Assembly (NCBI GenBank): GCA_963576725.1
Contig: OY755237.1
Location: 54,783,805 to 54,847,804 of the forward strand
Length of the DNA stretch: 64,000 nt
Reading direction: 5' to 3'
Origin: Azorinus chamasolen
Lineage: Eukaryota; Mollusca; Bivalvia; Cardiida; Solecurtidae
In this document: positions 31,702-44,579 of the stretch, one piece after another
Layout of the letters: the number at the start of each line of letters is the position of its first letter
Numbering within the stretch: position 1 is the first letter of the stretch
Program-made: the position numbers and the translations under genes
Notes under the pieces: model-generated
Databases searched by the model: none
What the model was told of the DNA's origin: nothing
What the model saw: only the letters and a program-made list of their open reading frames with translations

Positions 31702-33074
31702 AGTAAAATGGCACGGAGGTCATATTGCTATATAATATATCGACTCCCCCATCGTGGATGTATTTTGGCAAGGGAGTAACTATATTTTATAGTAAAATAG
31801 CCGGGGTTCATAGTAATGTATGTTATATCGACCACGTTGGTGGATATATTTTTGCACGGGAGTCACTATATTTTATAGTAAAATGACACGAGGGTCATAG
31901 TACTATATAATATATCCAACCCCCACGCTGGATGTATTTTGGCAATGCAGGCACTATATTTTATAGTAAAATGACATGGGGTCATAGTACTATATAATAT
32001 ATTGACCCCCGATGGATGTACTTTTGCAAGGGAGTCACTATATTTTATAGTAAAAAGGCCTCTGATGGATATATATTGGCAAGGGAGTAACTATATTTAA
32101 TAGTAAAATTGCATGGGGGTCATAGTACTATATGAAATATCGCCCCCCCCCCCCCCTGGTGGATGTATTTTGACAATGAGTCACCATATTTTATAGTAAG
32201 ATTGCCTGGGGTCATAGTACTATATGATTTATCGACCCCGTAGTGGATGTATTTTTGCAAGGGAGTCACTATATTTAATAGTAAAATTGCATGGGGGTTA
32301 TATTACTATATAATATATCGAACCTCACAACCCTGGTGGATGTATTTTGGCAAGGGAGTCACTATATTTTACAGTAAAATGGCACTGCGGTCATATTACT
32401 ATATGAAAATAGTAAAATTGTATGGGGGTCATAGTGCTATATAATATATCGGAACCCCCCGGTGGATGTTTTTTGGCAAAGGAGTCACATTATTTTATTG
32501 TCAAGTGACCGGAGGTCATAGTACTATAAAATATAGAGACCTCTAGGTCGACCTACTATGATAAAACGAGTGGGTCACAATATTATAAGGGTGTCATTAT
32601 ATTATGGCAAGGAAGTCACTTTACTGTATAGTAATATTGCATGGGGGTCATAGTACTATATGAACTATCGACCCCCTGGTGGATGTATTTTGACAAGGAG
32701 TCACCATATTTTATAGTAAATTTGCCTGGGGTCATAGTACTATATGATTTATCGACCCCGTGGTGGATGTATTTTTGCAAGGGAATATTTTATAGTTAAA
32801 TGGCATGAGTGTCATATAACTACATAATATATCGACCCTCCATCGTGGATGGATTTTTGGCTGGATGAATTTTGGCAAGGGAGTCACTATATTTTATAGT
32901 AAATGACCGGGGGTCATAGTGCTATAAAATATATAGACCTCACGGTCGACCTACTACGATAAAAAGAGCGGGTCACAATACTATAAGGGGGGCATTATAC
33001 AATGGCAATTGAGTCACTATACTTTATAGTAAAATGATCGGGGGTCCTAGTACTATATAATAAATCGATCCCGG
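31702..33074. repeat. ~95 bp tandem array, inverted orientation, part 2
   Basis: Continues the 29460-30012 array after the nested insert, with a C-run at 32142-32155. Confidence 0.88.
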
Positions 33075-33112
33075 TCGATCTACTACGGGGTCACTTTTCC
33101 TCATTACACCGG

Positions 33113-34159
33113 AATGACCCGAGTAGCCACGACTGTACAAACGCACGGTACCCCATCCACTATGTGGCGTTTGATCAGATTTCCATTATTTGAACAGTTG
33201 GCTGCTCTCTTTCCATAATTAATGCATTTTCACACATTTGCAAACAGAGTAGACCCAAACCAGACGGCTCCTATAGGATCTATTTTGTTTGTTTATGACA
33301 TGATATAGATCTGATCCTACAGTCTTTGTCAGAGCAAAACCATCCCTTAAAAATTTTCGATTATAAAAATCAGCTAATAAATATTCATTATTCCTAACAT
33401 GAATGTTGTTTAGGTAAGGTTCTGTTAAGCGCTTGCTCAATGAATGTTAATTTAAGAATATTTATTACTGTATGAGTATTGACAGAAGTTTCAGAATCAG
33501 ATCTATCTGTTTCCATAAGCAAAAGGACCACACCTGATCAGACAGACATGAGCTGTATGATCCGGATCTTTTCTGTTTGTAAAATAACCAAAGTCTTAGA
33601 CTGTGTCATGGAAATAATTAAGCAATCATGTAATGAATGAAAGTGGTCTTTCAAAGTAGACGATTGCTCAGTATAAGAGTAATCCAAGCTCCAGTGAGAA
33701 TTTTCTTCACAACTTTCTCTCTGAAGAAGGCTACCACATGCCTTATAAATCAATAATCAAACATTTTCTTAGTGGTCGTTATTCAGAGGTTACTGCAAAG
33801 TTAACAGCGCGCCAGTCAATGTAAACCTTGTTAAAATACTGTTTCAGCCACGATAACCGTTATGGGTCTGTACTGTTTACAAGGCATCAAATGAAGTGGT
33901 TCTTGTGGATAGTCTCATTCGATTAACCCTTTCCCTCGAAGTAACGCCTTTGCAAACAGAGTAGATCCAGATCTACTACTACAGATCTACAACTTCGGTG
34001 GGAGCTGTCTGATCAGGCTCTGCTATGTTTGCTTAAGGAATTCTATAGATATGATCCTACAGTTTTTGTCTAAACCAACAATTCTCTTGAAATTATTACA
34101 TTATACAGATTGAGTTAATGGATATTCATAAAGTAATCGATTCAGGCACAAACTTTAAA
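33113..34159. other. Non-coding DNA with H1 palindromes
   Basis: No gene seen. H1 palindrome copies occur at about 33238-33280 (half) and 33949-34033. Confidence 0.45.
33949..34033. repeat. Palindrome, family H1
   Basis: TTTGCAAACAGAGTAGATCC at the left faces GATCAGGCTCTGCTATGTTTGC at the right, with an extra AGATCTACTACTACAGATCTAC inner palindrome. Confidence 0.75.
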
Positions 34160-34933
34160 TTAAGACACATTAGCGATTCTTCTATATGCAGTGTTATAAT
34201 CCGCCTCCTTCCTCGACAAGTAATACCCTTTTAGTACTGGTATGTATACCGGAAGACGAACATCGTTTGGATGAAATATCACATAATCCAAGCGTGCATA
34301 TGCAACAACTGTAGACCTTTGAGCTCCTTCGAACATTTCAGCCGTGACTATCCAAAATCTTTTGAACAAATGCCCTTGTCTGTAGACAACAACACAATGA
34401 CTGACTCTTATATTATTCTGACCGTGTTGTACGGAGAAATTCGATTGATATATTTTATCTGGGAACTCGGACGTCACTAGAGAGCCTTTGGTATTCTGTT
34501 CCTGGGCGTTTTCTCTCGATGATGGACTTTGAATTTGGGAATTCCCAGTAATGTGCTCATGTAACTTATCTATCTGTTCCTGGTTGGAGGTTTGTGTATT
34601 GGGCGTTTCATTTTTTATATCAGAAACGTCTTCTCTCGAAGATGCACTTTGAGTTTGGGAATTCCCAGTAATGTGCTTATTTAACTTATATATATGTTCC
34701 TGGTTGGAGGTTTGTGTATTGGGCTTTTCATTTTTTATATCGGATACGTCTTCTCTCGAAGATGCACTTTGATTTTTGGAATTCCCAGTAATGTTCTCAT
34801 TTAACTTAGCTATCGGTTCCTGGTTGGATGGTTGTGTATTGGGATTTTCATTTCTTATATCGGATACGTCTTCCCTCGAAGATGCACATTGAATTTTGGA
34901 ATTCCTGTGCTTAATCTCCAACCTGAAAAACAT
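34160..34933 (-). CDS. Unrecognised ORF with 40-residue repeats, possibly an exon
   Basis: A 257-codon open frame ending at TAA (34160-34162). Residues about 11-145 are three and a half copies of a 40-residue unit (SSREDVSDI.NE.PNTQ.SNQE), matched by a clean 120 bp DNA period (CAGTAATGT at 34548, 34668 and 34788). The last ~100 residues are non-repetitive with a beta-type look (VVVYRQGHLFKRFWIVTAEM). A TTTTTCAGG string at about 34921-34929 could be a splice acceptor, so the true start may be an exon boundary instead of the ATG at 34933. No family was recognised. Intactness across nearly 780 bp in this decayed neighbourhood argues for selection or recent origin. Confidence 0.5.
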   Translation of the reverse strand: MFFRLEIKHRNSKIQCASSREDVSDIRNENPNTQPSNQEPIAKLNENITGNSKNQSASSREDVSDIKNEKPNTQTSNQEHIYKLNKHITGNSQTQSASSREDVSDIKNETPNTQTSNQEQIDKLHEHITGNSQIQSPSSRENAQEQNTKGSLVTSEFPDKIYQSNFSVQHGQNNIRVSHCVVVYRQGHLFKRFWIVTAEMFEGAQRSTVVAYARLDYVIFHPNDVRLPVYIPVLKGYYLSRKEADYNTAYRRIANVS

Positions 34934-35745
34934 CGTTAGAACCTCTTTAAAGTGAGCGCATATCTGTGTTACTGCTTGATACGGAACGAAAGTAAACTCT
35001 TTAAAAGAAAATTGTTGCTTTATGCTTAAAGCTCCAATAGGAACTGTCTGAATTACTTTCGTCCTGTACTAAACCACCATCTGCTAAAATAGCCAGAAGT
35101 AAAATATTTTGAGATTATAAAATCTGCTTACTAACGGTGAATTTACATATTCAATAAAACCTGTCATAAGTGGCCATCAAAGAGAGGTCTAATTACGGGT
35201 ATGTAAGGTAGTTGGTAGCTTAATGCAGAAAGCTCCTAAGTGACTGGTCTTTTCAACCAGTCGTTTGCAAACAATATAGACACATATCAGATAATTCCTA
35301 TTACAGCCACTTGATCAAGGCCTGCACTGTTTGTCGTTCAAAATACTCTAGCCTTGCATACTGAGTGGACTGGCGTTCAAAATCCTCTAGCCGTTTCATA
35401 CTGAGTGGACTGCGTTCAAAATCCTCTAGCCTTTTCATACTGAGTGGACTAAACATGCGCTATACCACTCTAATGATTCAGGGTTGAAAGGGTTAAAACA
35501 AACTAAAATTGCCAATGAAGGTGCCGACTACCCCGCAACACCGATATGATGGAGAGAAAAACCTATGTAACATGTAGCTACTCATTGTACTGACCACTTC
35601 TGTACAGTTACATTTACCTGATGGATATTCATTAAGAAATAATGAATGGATATATATTAATCAGCTGACATTTTATAATTATACCATGAAAAAAGACAGT
35701 TCTTCTATTGCAGAAACGGTAGAATAAGATATGTGCTATTTATTA
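34934..35745. other. Non-coding, repeat-bearing
   Basis: No gene seen. Contains a triplicated CAAAATCCTCTAGCC...CATACTGAGTGGACT unit (about 35338-35450), a diverged H2-type segment (35015-35095), and a segment (35270-35745) related to 39035-39480. Confidence 0.45.
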
Positions 35746-35815
35746 AGCAAACAAAGTAAACCCTGACCAGTTGGTCCCTACAGGAGTTCTCTGATCAGGA
35801 TCAACTCTGTTTGCA
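35746..35815. repeat. Palindrome, family H1
   Basis: AGCAAACAAAGTAAACCCTGACCAG faces CTGATCAGGATCAACTCTGTTTGC around GTCCCTACAGGAG. Confidence 0.8.
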
Positions 35816-35900
35816 ATGGGGTTTCTATCAGGCTAAGAGTTACAAAGTCTCGTGAAATCGTGATGTAATAACTCATTATTCCATAATTACGCCATTCTAT

Positions 35901-35965
35901 GCCTTTGTAAACTGAGTAGACCCAACTCATACAGCTCCCGTATGTACCGTCTGATCAGGGTCATG
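35901..35965. repeat. Palindrome, family H1
   Basis: TTTGTAAACTGAGTAGACCC with centre AGCTCCCGTATGTACCG and arm TCTGATCAGGGTCA. Confidence 0.65.
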
Positions 35966-36159
35966 AAACAATATGTATACAGTTTCTGTCATGGCCAAAG
36001 TTCTGTGTTTTTGGGCCATAACATAAAAATCTAATTGTATTCAGGATATCATTATTTCTTATATCAATATCCATAGAGCAAAGGGTAAGGTAACACGTAA
36101 CTATTAGATAAAAAATCACGACAGTGCCCACTTCGTAATACAGAATTTATACTTTTTTG

Positions 36160-36345
36160 ACTTTTGTCACTGACCGTTCCAAGTCGGTATTTCCATCTCC
36201 CCCTACTGTATGTTTGTTTTGTCTTTGTGCGTCTATTTGTGTCTTATATATACATATACAATTGCTGTTTGTCGTTGTGGTGTTTGGGCGATTGTGTGTT
36301 TTGTATTCGGTGTTCTCTGCATGACTCATACATGTACTTTTAGGA
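36160..36345 (+). repeat. Copy 3 of the ~185 bp dispersed repeat
   Basis: TTGACTTTTGTCACTGACCG ... TTTGTTTTGTCTTTGTGCGTC ... TTCTCTGCATGACTCATACATG, related to copies at 10617, 25258 and 62212. Confidence 0.8.
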
Positions 36346-36659
36346 AAATTCGAGGTCATATCCATTTTCATGATTTGTTTATAAAACGCGTTAAAACCTT
36401 TAGAAGAAAAGTTATGACCCCATTATATTGCAACGCACTGCATGTTTGGTTATTGACCCCTTTACAGGCGGTAGCTACACTTCCCTCTTTGCTTGCGCTA
36501 TGAATGGCCGAGGCTAGTACTCTATGATGGTATACACTTAAACTCAGAAAAGGGATGAGCTTACCAGACTCATGTATTACTTTTCCCCTGTCGTACCCTT
36601 AACGAGTTCCCTGCAGTTGCCCTGACTTCTACAAAGTCATTCAGATAATATTTGACGGA

Positions 36660-37740
36660 TTTTTCATAGTTGTTATGCTATGTTTCAGGAAACTTTGCTG
36701 GTTTTCGAGACAACGGGATCGGTCGGCAACGAGAAAACACAGCTATTCATTTACACCTAATTGACGTATACAGGTCTACCTAATCATATCAAAGTGTCAC
36801 TTAGCAAATCATATTGCTGATTAGTAACTTTATCCTTACCGTGCTAATTTTTCAAATGCACTATTCCAAAACAATGCAGACCCTGATGAGAGGGCTCCTC
36901 TAGGAGCCATCTCCTCTGGGTCTACAATATTTGCAAATGAAGTAAGTGACTCGTTCCCCGCATTGTACAAGTCAAACTGTCAAACTTCATGCTTTTTGCA
37001 TCCATTCTCAAATAAACATTTCCTACATCTACTTGAACAAACTTAGTATCCTTACAACTTTGTTTTCACGGCTTTTACCAGAGATTCCGGTTGTAGAGCA
37101 TCGATCAGAGAAGTGTATGCACTGAAGAGGAACAACGTTATCAGAGCAATACAGTTAGGAATAATAACAGAGAGCCGCGCAATAAAGCATCAACTATTAC
37201 AAATCAGGACTGCAATGCCAGCAATGCATGATTCTGGTTCGTTGTTAAATTTCATAAAACGTGAATGAAAACTTTAAAGTGCACTTAACTCTATTTTGTA
37301 TTCAACAGATATACTTGTACCAGAACCAGTTTGTAAATCAATCAATTTCATTAATATTATTTTGACAAACTGGAAATAGACTAATGAAATAACCATTACA
37401 GTAAAACCCCTCTAAACCAGAATTTCAATAGAGCACACGTTAGGTATATACATGCAGGGGATTTTTATGCAGGTTGAAAGTCATGCAGAAAGCTCATTAC
37501 AGACCGATAATGATACTTATTTGAATATATAATTTATACTTTTTGTGAAATATTAATGTTATCTTTAAACTTAGGAAAATTCGGGACCATATCCATTTTC
37601 GTGATGAAATATGGAAAGTGAAAATTGTAGCCATTTTAGGGACTAAAACAATATCTTTCAAATTCGATCAGCAAACAGAGCAGATCCTGGTCAGATGGCT
37701 CCTATAGGAGCTGACTGATCTGGGCCTTTACTATATCCAA
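36660..37740. repeat. Segmental duplication, copy A
   Basis: The block from TTATGCTATGTTTCAGGAAAC onward is repeated at 37758-38972 with high similarity, including GGATCGGTCGGCAACGAGAAA and two H1 palindromes (36866-36936 and 37669-37740). A third diverged copy lies at about 55164-56463. No coding sequence is evident. Confidence 0.85.
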
Positions 37741-37757
37741 ATGCGTGCAAACACGTT

Positions 37758-38972
37758 TGTTATGCTATGTTTCATGAAAACTTTGCTGGTTTTCGAGACA
37801 ACAATCTGTTTAGTGTATGAAGAAGCATGCTAAAGCGACACTTTCTTTGGATGAACTAGAGACTGAATATCTGATGTTTCTTCTTTACCTGTCCCGAAAT
37901 TTGCTGCATGTAAATCACCTTGGTTTCGTGGTAAAAATAGGATCGGTCGGCAACGAGAAAACACAGCTATTCATTTACACCTAATTGACGTATACAGGTC
38001 TCCCTAATCATATCAAAGTGTCACTTAGCAAATTATATTGCTGATTAGTAACTTTATCCTTACCGTGCTGAATTTTCAAATGCACTATTCCAAAACAATG
38101 CAGACCCTGATGAGAGGGATCCTCTAGGAGCCATCTCCTCTGGGTCTACAGTATTTGCAAAGGAAGTTAGTGACTCGTTCCCCGCATTGTACTGGTTAAA
38201 CAGTCAAACTTCATGATTTTTGCATCCATTCTCAAATAAACATTTTCTACATCTACTTGAACAAACTTAGTATCCTTACAACTTTGTTTTCACGGCTTTT
38301 ACCAGAGATTCCGGTTGTAGAGCATCGATCAGAGAAGTGTATGCACTGAAAAGGAACAACGTTATCAGAGCAATTAATATAGGAATAATAAAATAGAGCC
38401 GCGCAATAAAGCATCAACTATTACAAATCAGGACTGCAATGCCAGCAATGCATGATTCTGATTCGTTATTCAATTTCATAAAAGTGAATGAAAACTTTAA
38501 AGTGCACTTAACTCTATTAAATTGATTTTGTATTCAACAGATATACTTGTACCAGAACCAGTTTGTAAATCAATCAATGTCATTAAATTATTTTGATGAA
38601 CTGGAAATAGACTAATGAAATACAATTACATTAAAACCCCTCTAAACCAGAATTTAAATAGAGCACACGTTAGGTATATTCATGCAGGTAATTTTTATGC
38701 AGGTTGAAAGTCATGCAGAAAGCTCATTACAGACCGATAATGATACTTATTTGAATGTATAATTTATACTTTTTTTGTGAAATATTAATGTTATCTTCAA
38801 ACTTAGGAAAATTCGGGACCATATCCATTTTCGTGATGAAATATGGAAGGTGAAAAAGTGTAACCATTTTATAGAGTAAAACAATATCTTTTAAATTCGA
38901 TAAGCAAACAGAGCAGACCCTGGTCAGATAGCTCCTATAGGAGCTGACTGGTCTGGGCCTATACTATTTACA
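37758..38972. repeat. Segmental duplication, copy B
   Basis: Offset from copy A by about 1.23 kb. It carries an extra segment (about 37805-37945) absent from copy A, and H1 palindromes at 38091-38160 and 38902-38972. Confidence 0.85.
38902..38972. repeat. Palindrome, family H1 (well-preserved)
   Basis: AGCAAACAGAGCAGACCCTG, centre AGCTCCTATAGGAGCT, closing GGTCTGGGCCTATACTATTTAC. The centre is a perfect palindrome. Confidence 0.85.
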
Positions 38973-40020
38973 AATGCGTGCAAATGAAGGAAAGGGTTAA
39001 CCCTTTAAACCCGGGGTCTTTTCAACAACTGTCATTTGCAAACAATGTAGAAACAGAACAGATAATTCCTATAACAGTCCGTTGATCAGGGGCTGCACTG
39101 TTTGTCATTCAACATGCCCTAGTCCTATCATACTGAGTGGACTATATAGAAAAAAGTTTGACGGGCTATACCACACCACTCTGATAATTCAGAGTTGAGA
39201 GGGTTAAAACAAACTAAAGGTGTCAATGAAGGTGCGGGCTACCCCCGCAACACCGATATAATGGGGAGTAAAAATCTATGCATCATGTAGCTGCTCACTA
39301 TACTGCTCACTGCTGCAAAGTTTATCCTTTACCTGATGGATATTCATTAAGAAGTAATTAATGTATATTAATTAGCTGACACTTTATAATGATACCATGA
39401 AAAAACACAGTTTTATTTCTATTAGAGAAACGGTAGAATAAGATATGTTTTATTTCATAAGCAAACAAAAATAAACACTGATCCGGTTTAGTTGTCAGAA
39501 CGGGAGTTCTCTGTTTAGGGTCTACCCTGTTGCAAAGGCAGAAAACTGCGTTTTTATCAGGCCAAAGTCTCGTAAAATTGTGATATAATAAGTACTCATA
39601 GTTTGCTGACTTTGCTCCAAAAAACGTAATGGACGGTTCTGTAATTACGGGTCTGTCAGATAGTTGGAAGCTTAATGCAGAAAGCTAGATTAGTGGTCGC
39701 TCAATACATGTTTTATTGTATTCTATGCAAACATTTTAAATGCGACGAGAACCGCGCATCTTAATTACAATCTCATCAGACTCAAATGTGTATGACACAC
39801 TGGTACCACTGAGTGCGTTATCCTTTATACGCACCTTCGAAAACTCTTTATGCTCCTAAATCATCACTCTATAATCACACATCCTATGCCTTGTTAATAT
39901 GCATAGCAAATGCTGTAATCGGAATAGTTTTCTCTCTTTTGAAAGGTGTATCTAGTTTTCAGGAAAATTCACTTTTCCGCAAAAACAACACTAACTAGAG
40001 TTTGTATTTGAGAAAAACAC
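38973..40020. other. Non-coding, duplicated segment
   Basis: No gene seen. 39035-39480 parallels 35270-35745 (shared ACCCCGCAACACCGATAT-type and GATGGATATTCATTAAGAA strings). Confidence 0.45.
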
Positions 40021-40029
40021 ATGTCTCAC

Positions 40030-40680
40030 CCCGGTATCCCGCCCCCGCACCCATAAGAGGAATGAATTAATCCCCTGGCACCCTCTACCCTGGCACCCGT
40101 AAGAGAAATAAATTCATATGTCAAAATAGTATAGGAGGAGTTAGCTGCACAATACTTTTCACTATTACTCTCTATAAGGAAAAACTCCAAAGGGTCATAA
40201 CTTCTGTCAAAATTGTTGCAACCAAAGTTCCAAACCACCTGACCATCCTCACATAAAGCTGGTTTATATGTAAACGTTTGAAGTAAATCCCTCAAATAGT
40301 GTAGGAGGAGTGCACAAGATTTTTTGCTATATATTCTATACAAGGAAAATCGTGTTGGAGCACAATATGTTTTCGCTATATATTCTATATAAGGAAAATA
40401 GTGTTGGAGGAGTTAGCTGCACAAGATTTTTTCGCTATAAGGAAAAACTACAAAGGGTCATAACTTCTGTCAAAATTGTTGCAGCCAAAATTCCAAACCA
40501 CATGACCATCCTCACATATAGCTGGTTCAAATGAGAAAGTTTGAAGGAAATCCCTCTAATAGTGTAGGGGGAGTTAGCTGCACAAGCATTTTAACAGACA
40601 GACAGACGGACGGACGGGCGGACAGACAGAAAGCACAGCATCAATATGTCTCCCTCCCCTAAAGGGGGGGACATAATTCG
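40030..40680. mobile_element. Non-autonomous element with internal repeats and hairpin end
   Basis: Two to three units with GTGTAGGAGGAGTTAGCTGCACAA and AAAGGGTCATAACTTCTGTCAAA, then an ACAGACAGACGGACGG run and a terminal CCCCTAAAGGGG hairpin (about 40657-40668). No ORF of interest. Confidence 0.6.
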
Positions 40681-42040
40681 TGAAAATATCCCTAGACATT
40701 ATATTTTGTATCACATGCAGAGGTTAAGGATGGAGACATAGACATTAACTTTCCAATGGTATCGCATACAAATTAAATTTAATGAGAACTTTGATGGTTT
40801 TCGGGACAATAATATTTTGCAGTGAATGAAGAAGCACTGTGACACGAAAGCTTATTTGGACGGACAAGAAACTATGTTAGACTGAATTTTTGTTTTTCTT
40901 TTTAACATGCCCCAAAACTTCCTGCTTGTTTACACTTTGTTCAGTGGAAAAAATAGTGTTGGCCGGGAAGGAGGAAACACATATCCTGTCCTAATTTATC
41001 ATATTAAATTATGACTTAGAAACTTTCTATCTCACAAAGAAGACAAGGTTAGTGTTACAATGCATATTAATATCGTTCACCGGCATCAAGAGCATTTAAT
41101 ATGATTTAATAATGATACAATTTAATATTTAACGTTCAGTTCTAATGCATGTTTGACAATGCCAGGATGGGATGATCATGGGATAAAAGTGTCATACAAT
41201 TTTGCGTTCATACTTCTTTTAACATTTACTCCATAAATACACCTTTCTACGCCTTTGCAAACATATCACATGGCTCCAACAGGAACCGTTTGATCAGGGT
41301 CTGCTCGGTTTGCTTATGAAATAAAATGGATATAAGTCTACAGAATTTTCTGTGATCATTATCCAACATAAACTTTGATTTAAGTAGTATTCATGTATTC
41401 ATTATTTCTTACATGAATATTCATGAAATCAGCGAAAACTATATAGTTTAATGCATGTACTTAAACTCTGCACATGCCTTCCTGATTGCAAACTGAACAC
41501 CACATCAATCAATATTGAGGTTATCAGAACCATACATCCTAAAGCATTCTGTGGGTTATTTATTTGTAACGTTGATGTATTGCCAGTTGACAAATGAGAG
41601 TTAAGATACTATATGATTTCCAAGGTGTATGTTTAAGCATTGTCGTCTGCAAAATTGTAATCTGCTTCATGATTTTTTCACCGAGTTACTCGGCGTGTTA
41701 TCTTGACCAAAACTGTGACAAATGCGAGCAAATATAAGATTCATGATTAGCATCAATCAATCAAATTGCCAAGCAAATTCAACGATGTCTCGGGCAATGG
41801 ACTTGAAATCTCAAAACTGTCTTTTTCTATCGATGAATTCTGAATACACAATTTCTTATTCAGCCTTGTAACAAGGAAACGTATATCAAAGAACAATATT
41901 AAGAAAACAGACTAATTGAGGATAAAAAATAAAATATTACCATAAACATGCGTCCATGGTCTGTTTCAGTCTGTCGCTCTCTGTCATGCTGAAAACCTGA
42001 AATAAACAGCGACACCATTAACAGGGAAAGAAAATATAGT
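40681..42040. other. Non-coding DNA
   Basis: No gene seen. A diverged H1 palindrome lies at about 41253-41313 (TTTGCAAACATATCACATGG...GATCAGGGTCTGCTCGGTTTGC). Confidence 0.45.
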
Positions 42041-42520
42041 TTGGCGAAAACCGGGCGGGCGGCGTGCCGTCGTTAAGAAAACTTTATCATTGCTTATAAC
42101 TTCATATTTGGTATGCAGATAGCTTGGGTAAAGGCCTTTCATTTGATTCAAGGATACATGAAATCAGGCCAAGGTCACTATTTCGAAAACTTTGCCGTTT
42201 TTTAACAATCTTTAACATTGCTATAACTTCTGAAATTCGATTGCTAGGCAATTCATCTTTGGTATACAGAGGGCTTTGGTAAAGGCCTTTAAGTTGATAT
42301 TAAGATATTTGAAATTAGGTCAAGGTCAATATTTTGATAAGTTGGCCATCATTGAAAAAAAATCAACGTTTTGTTTTAACTTCTGAACCACATATGCTAG
42401 ACAATTCATATATGGTATGGAGATAGCTTTAGTGAATGCCTTTCAGTTAACACAAGGATACGTGCAATTTGGTTGTGGTCAAAGCCACTATTTTGAAAAC
42501 ATGGCTGTTTTAACAGTACT
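42041..42520. repeat. ~150 bp tandem block, three units
   Basis: AACTTTGCCGTTTTTTAACA, TAACTTCTGAA and GGTAAAGGCCTTT-type segments recur about three times with strong divergence after a GGCGGGCGGCG start. Confidence 0.6.
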
Positions 42521-44558
42521 GTGCTAATAAGACGTATTAGCCTAGAGGTTAATTTTACGCTTGCTATAATGTGAGCTATAGAAACTTATAAGCATGGAGA
42601 TAAAATTATAAAATTGCAAATACATGTACATAATTAATATTGTATTATTAGATATCAAGGAGTAAATTCATACAGAAGCCTTCCAGCTGACTTGAGGATG
42701 CCAATTATAACCTGAAATTAGATTCTGGTATAATGTTTTAGGTTTCAAATTGCAACTTGGATCTTCCTCCACTTGTAATTTGTTTGACGTCGTGAATTAA
42801 CTGAAACTGTGTTGAAGCGACGAAAAAACCTATATCAGTGAAAATAATTAGGTAAATTGTTAACACAAAATTCCGGCTTAAATTCGGTTTCCGTATTGTT
42901 GCTTGTCCTTTTTATATAACGTTTCACCATATTGAAGTTTCCAGAGCAACTACCGTCTGCAATGATGACAAGAAAATTGAAAACTGCTCGAAAGTGTCCG
43001 AGAGATGACTATCCGTAGGATTCGAGGTGATAAAACTTCGCAGTCTCAGTTTGACTTCATTCACATGTATCTGATTGATCAGAATTTGAGCTAGACTGAG
43101 AAGTTTGAATCTATTCCCATGTATCTGATTGGTCAGATTTTGTGTAAGTTCAAAATCTGACCAATCAGATGCCTGAGAATGACCCCAATTTCAAGTCTGA
43201 TATTCACGGTCAATATCCACCAATTCAAAAGTAACTTTGTTAGCAAAAGTGGAAACATAACCCTTTCCCTGTTCAATATTCATGTAAGAAATAATCATAT
43301 CATGAGTATACATTAGCTCTATTTTTATAATGAAGCCATCTAATATACATTAGCTCATATTTATAATGAAGCCATCCTCTCCAGGTCTACGCTTGTTTGC
43401 AACCGCATGAGGCCGTTTATATGGATAAAAGGGTTAAACACTGTGCTGTAACTTGCATTTATATAAAATATGTTAGTTTTAATACTGAAAAAGGCCATAT
43501 ATTATCCAATTACTAAAGTCTACATATCACTTCTATATTTATAAATAATCTTATCGCTTTCTTTAAATATCAAATACTAGTATATACAATGAAAACGTTG
43601 CAAATTTGACAAGTTAAATATAGAAATATTAAAATAAACAGCATATGCATTCAATGTTATTTAAATCAAGTATAAAAGAACAATTTATCCGGTTGACATC
43701 GCGACGAAAAACATTTCTATCAGAACCGAATCAAACACGAGTGTCCTTCATGACATTAGATGCATGTGATTCGACACATATTTCATAAGCGAGGCAACTA
43801 TGAAATAAGTTCATACATTGGACCCCGTTAACACCTGATCGTTATCTGAACTAGCTATGTTCATTGCTGTCGGGTACAAAAGCAAGAGAAGAATTATTAC
43901 AGTTTACTGTTGAAGTTTCGAATGGAAAAGTTAAGAGGAATGAACGCGTAGGTATCAATAACATACATATTTGGAGCGTGTGCTTTTCAAGAGGGTTGGT
44001 TCAACGTACCTGTGCATACTATCAACAAAGTGAATTATGAGAACGGGTTGTGCATATACTTCACAACAGATATTGACAGTGTTTTTCTTAGTGACACGAA
44101 AGTACATCTTGATATGACCATTTGTTCTCCATTAAAAGACCTCTGGCTACGTATCTGTAGAAACTAAAACATGTTAAGATCATGAACAACCCATTAATGT
44201 ATTTCGATACCCCCCGGAATTGCAATAAGACCGGGAATAATTATACCTAAATACGTTGTATTGCTTTCGTTGCAAAAAGTGTAGATTTAAACCTGTCTCT
44301 GCATAGGTGTTACAATTGCGTGCAATCGTAAAAGACATTTCACCAGATTTTAGGTATTGGTAATCAATATCGATCTAGATCATTCATAGCTGCATTCGTA
44401 TCTTGGCATGCGGTAAATGCTGGTTTCAATTATACCTTACCGGAACCAAATTAATGAGACATAGTTCTATGATACATTCAATTTCCGAATTTTCAGACTT
44501 GTTTATTCTGATTGACATTGCTGTGCGGAAAATGTATGAATGTAAGCAATAAATCGGC
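42521..44558. other. Non-coding DNA
   Basis: No gene seen on either strand. At about 43066-43210 a CATGTATCTGATTGATCAGA string recurs twice, with a nearby inverted TCTGACCAATCAGATG. Confidence 0.4.
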
Positions 44559-44579
44559 CTATACAAAAGCGGGCGAGTC

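Larger units (their letters stand above)
26177..33112. mobile_element. 6.9 kb element with terminal inverted repeats, built of satellite arrays
   Basis: The left end TAATTAGGAAAAGTGACGCCCG...GTAGATCGACC (about 26177-26212) is matched in reverse by GGTCGATCTACTACGGGGTCACTTTTCCTCATTACA (33075-33112). Between them lie GTACTATGACCCCC palindromic stretches (26220-26420), a ~190 bp tandem block (26560-27400), a ~95 bp array in one orientation (27780-29450) and in the opposite orientation (29460-30012 and 31702-33070), and a nested insert (30015-31701). A second copy of the left end starts near 63565. No transposase gene was found, so it is probably non-autonomous. Confidence 0.75.
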
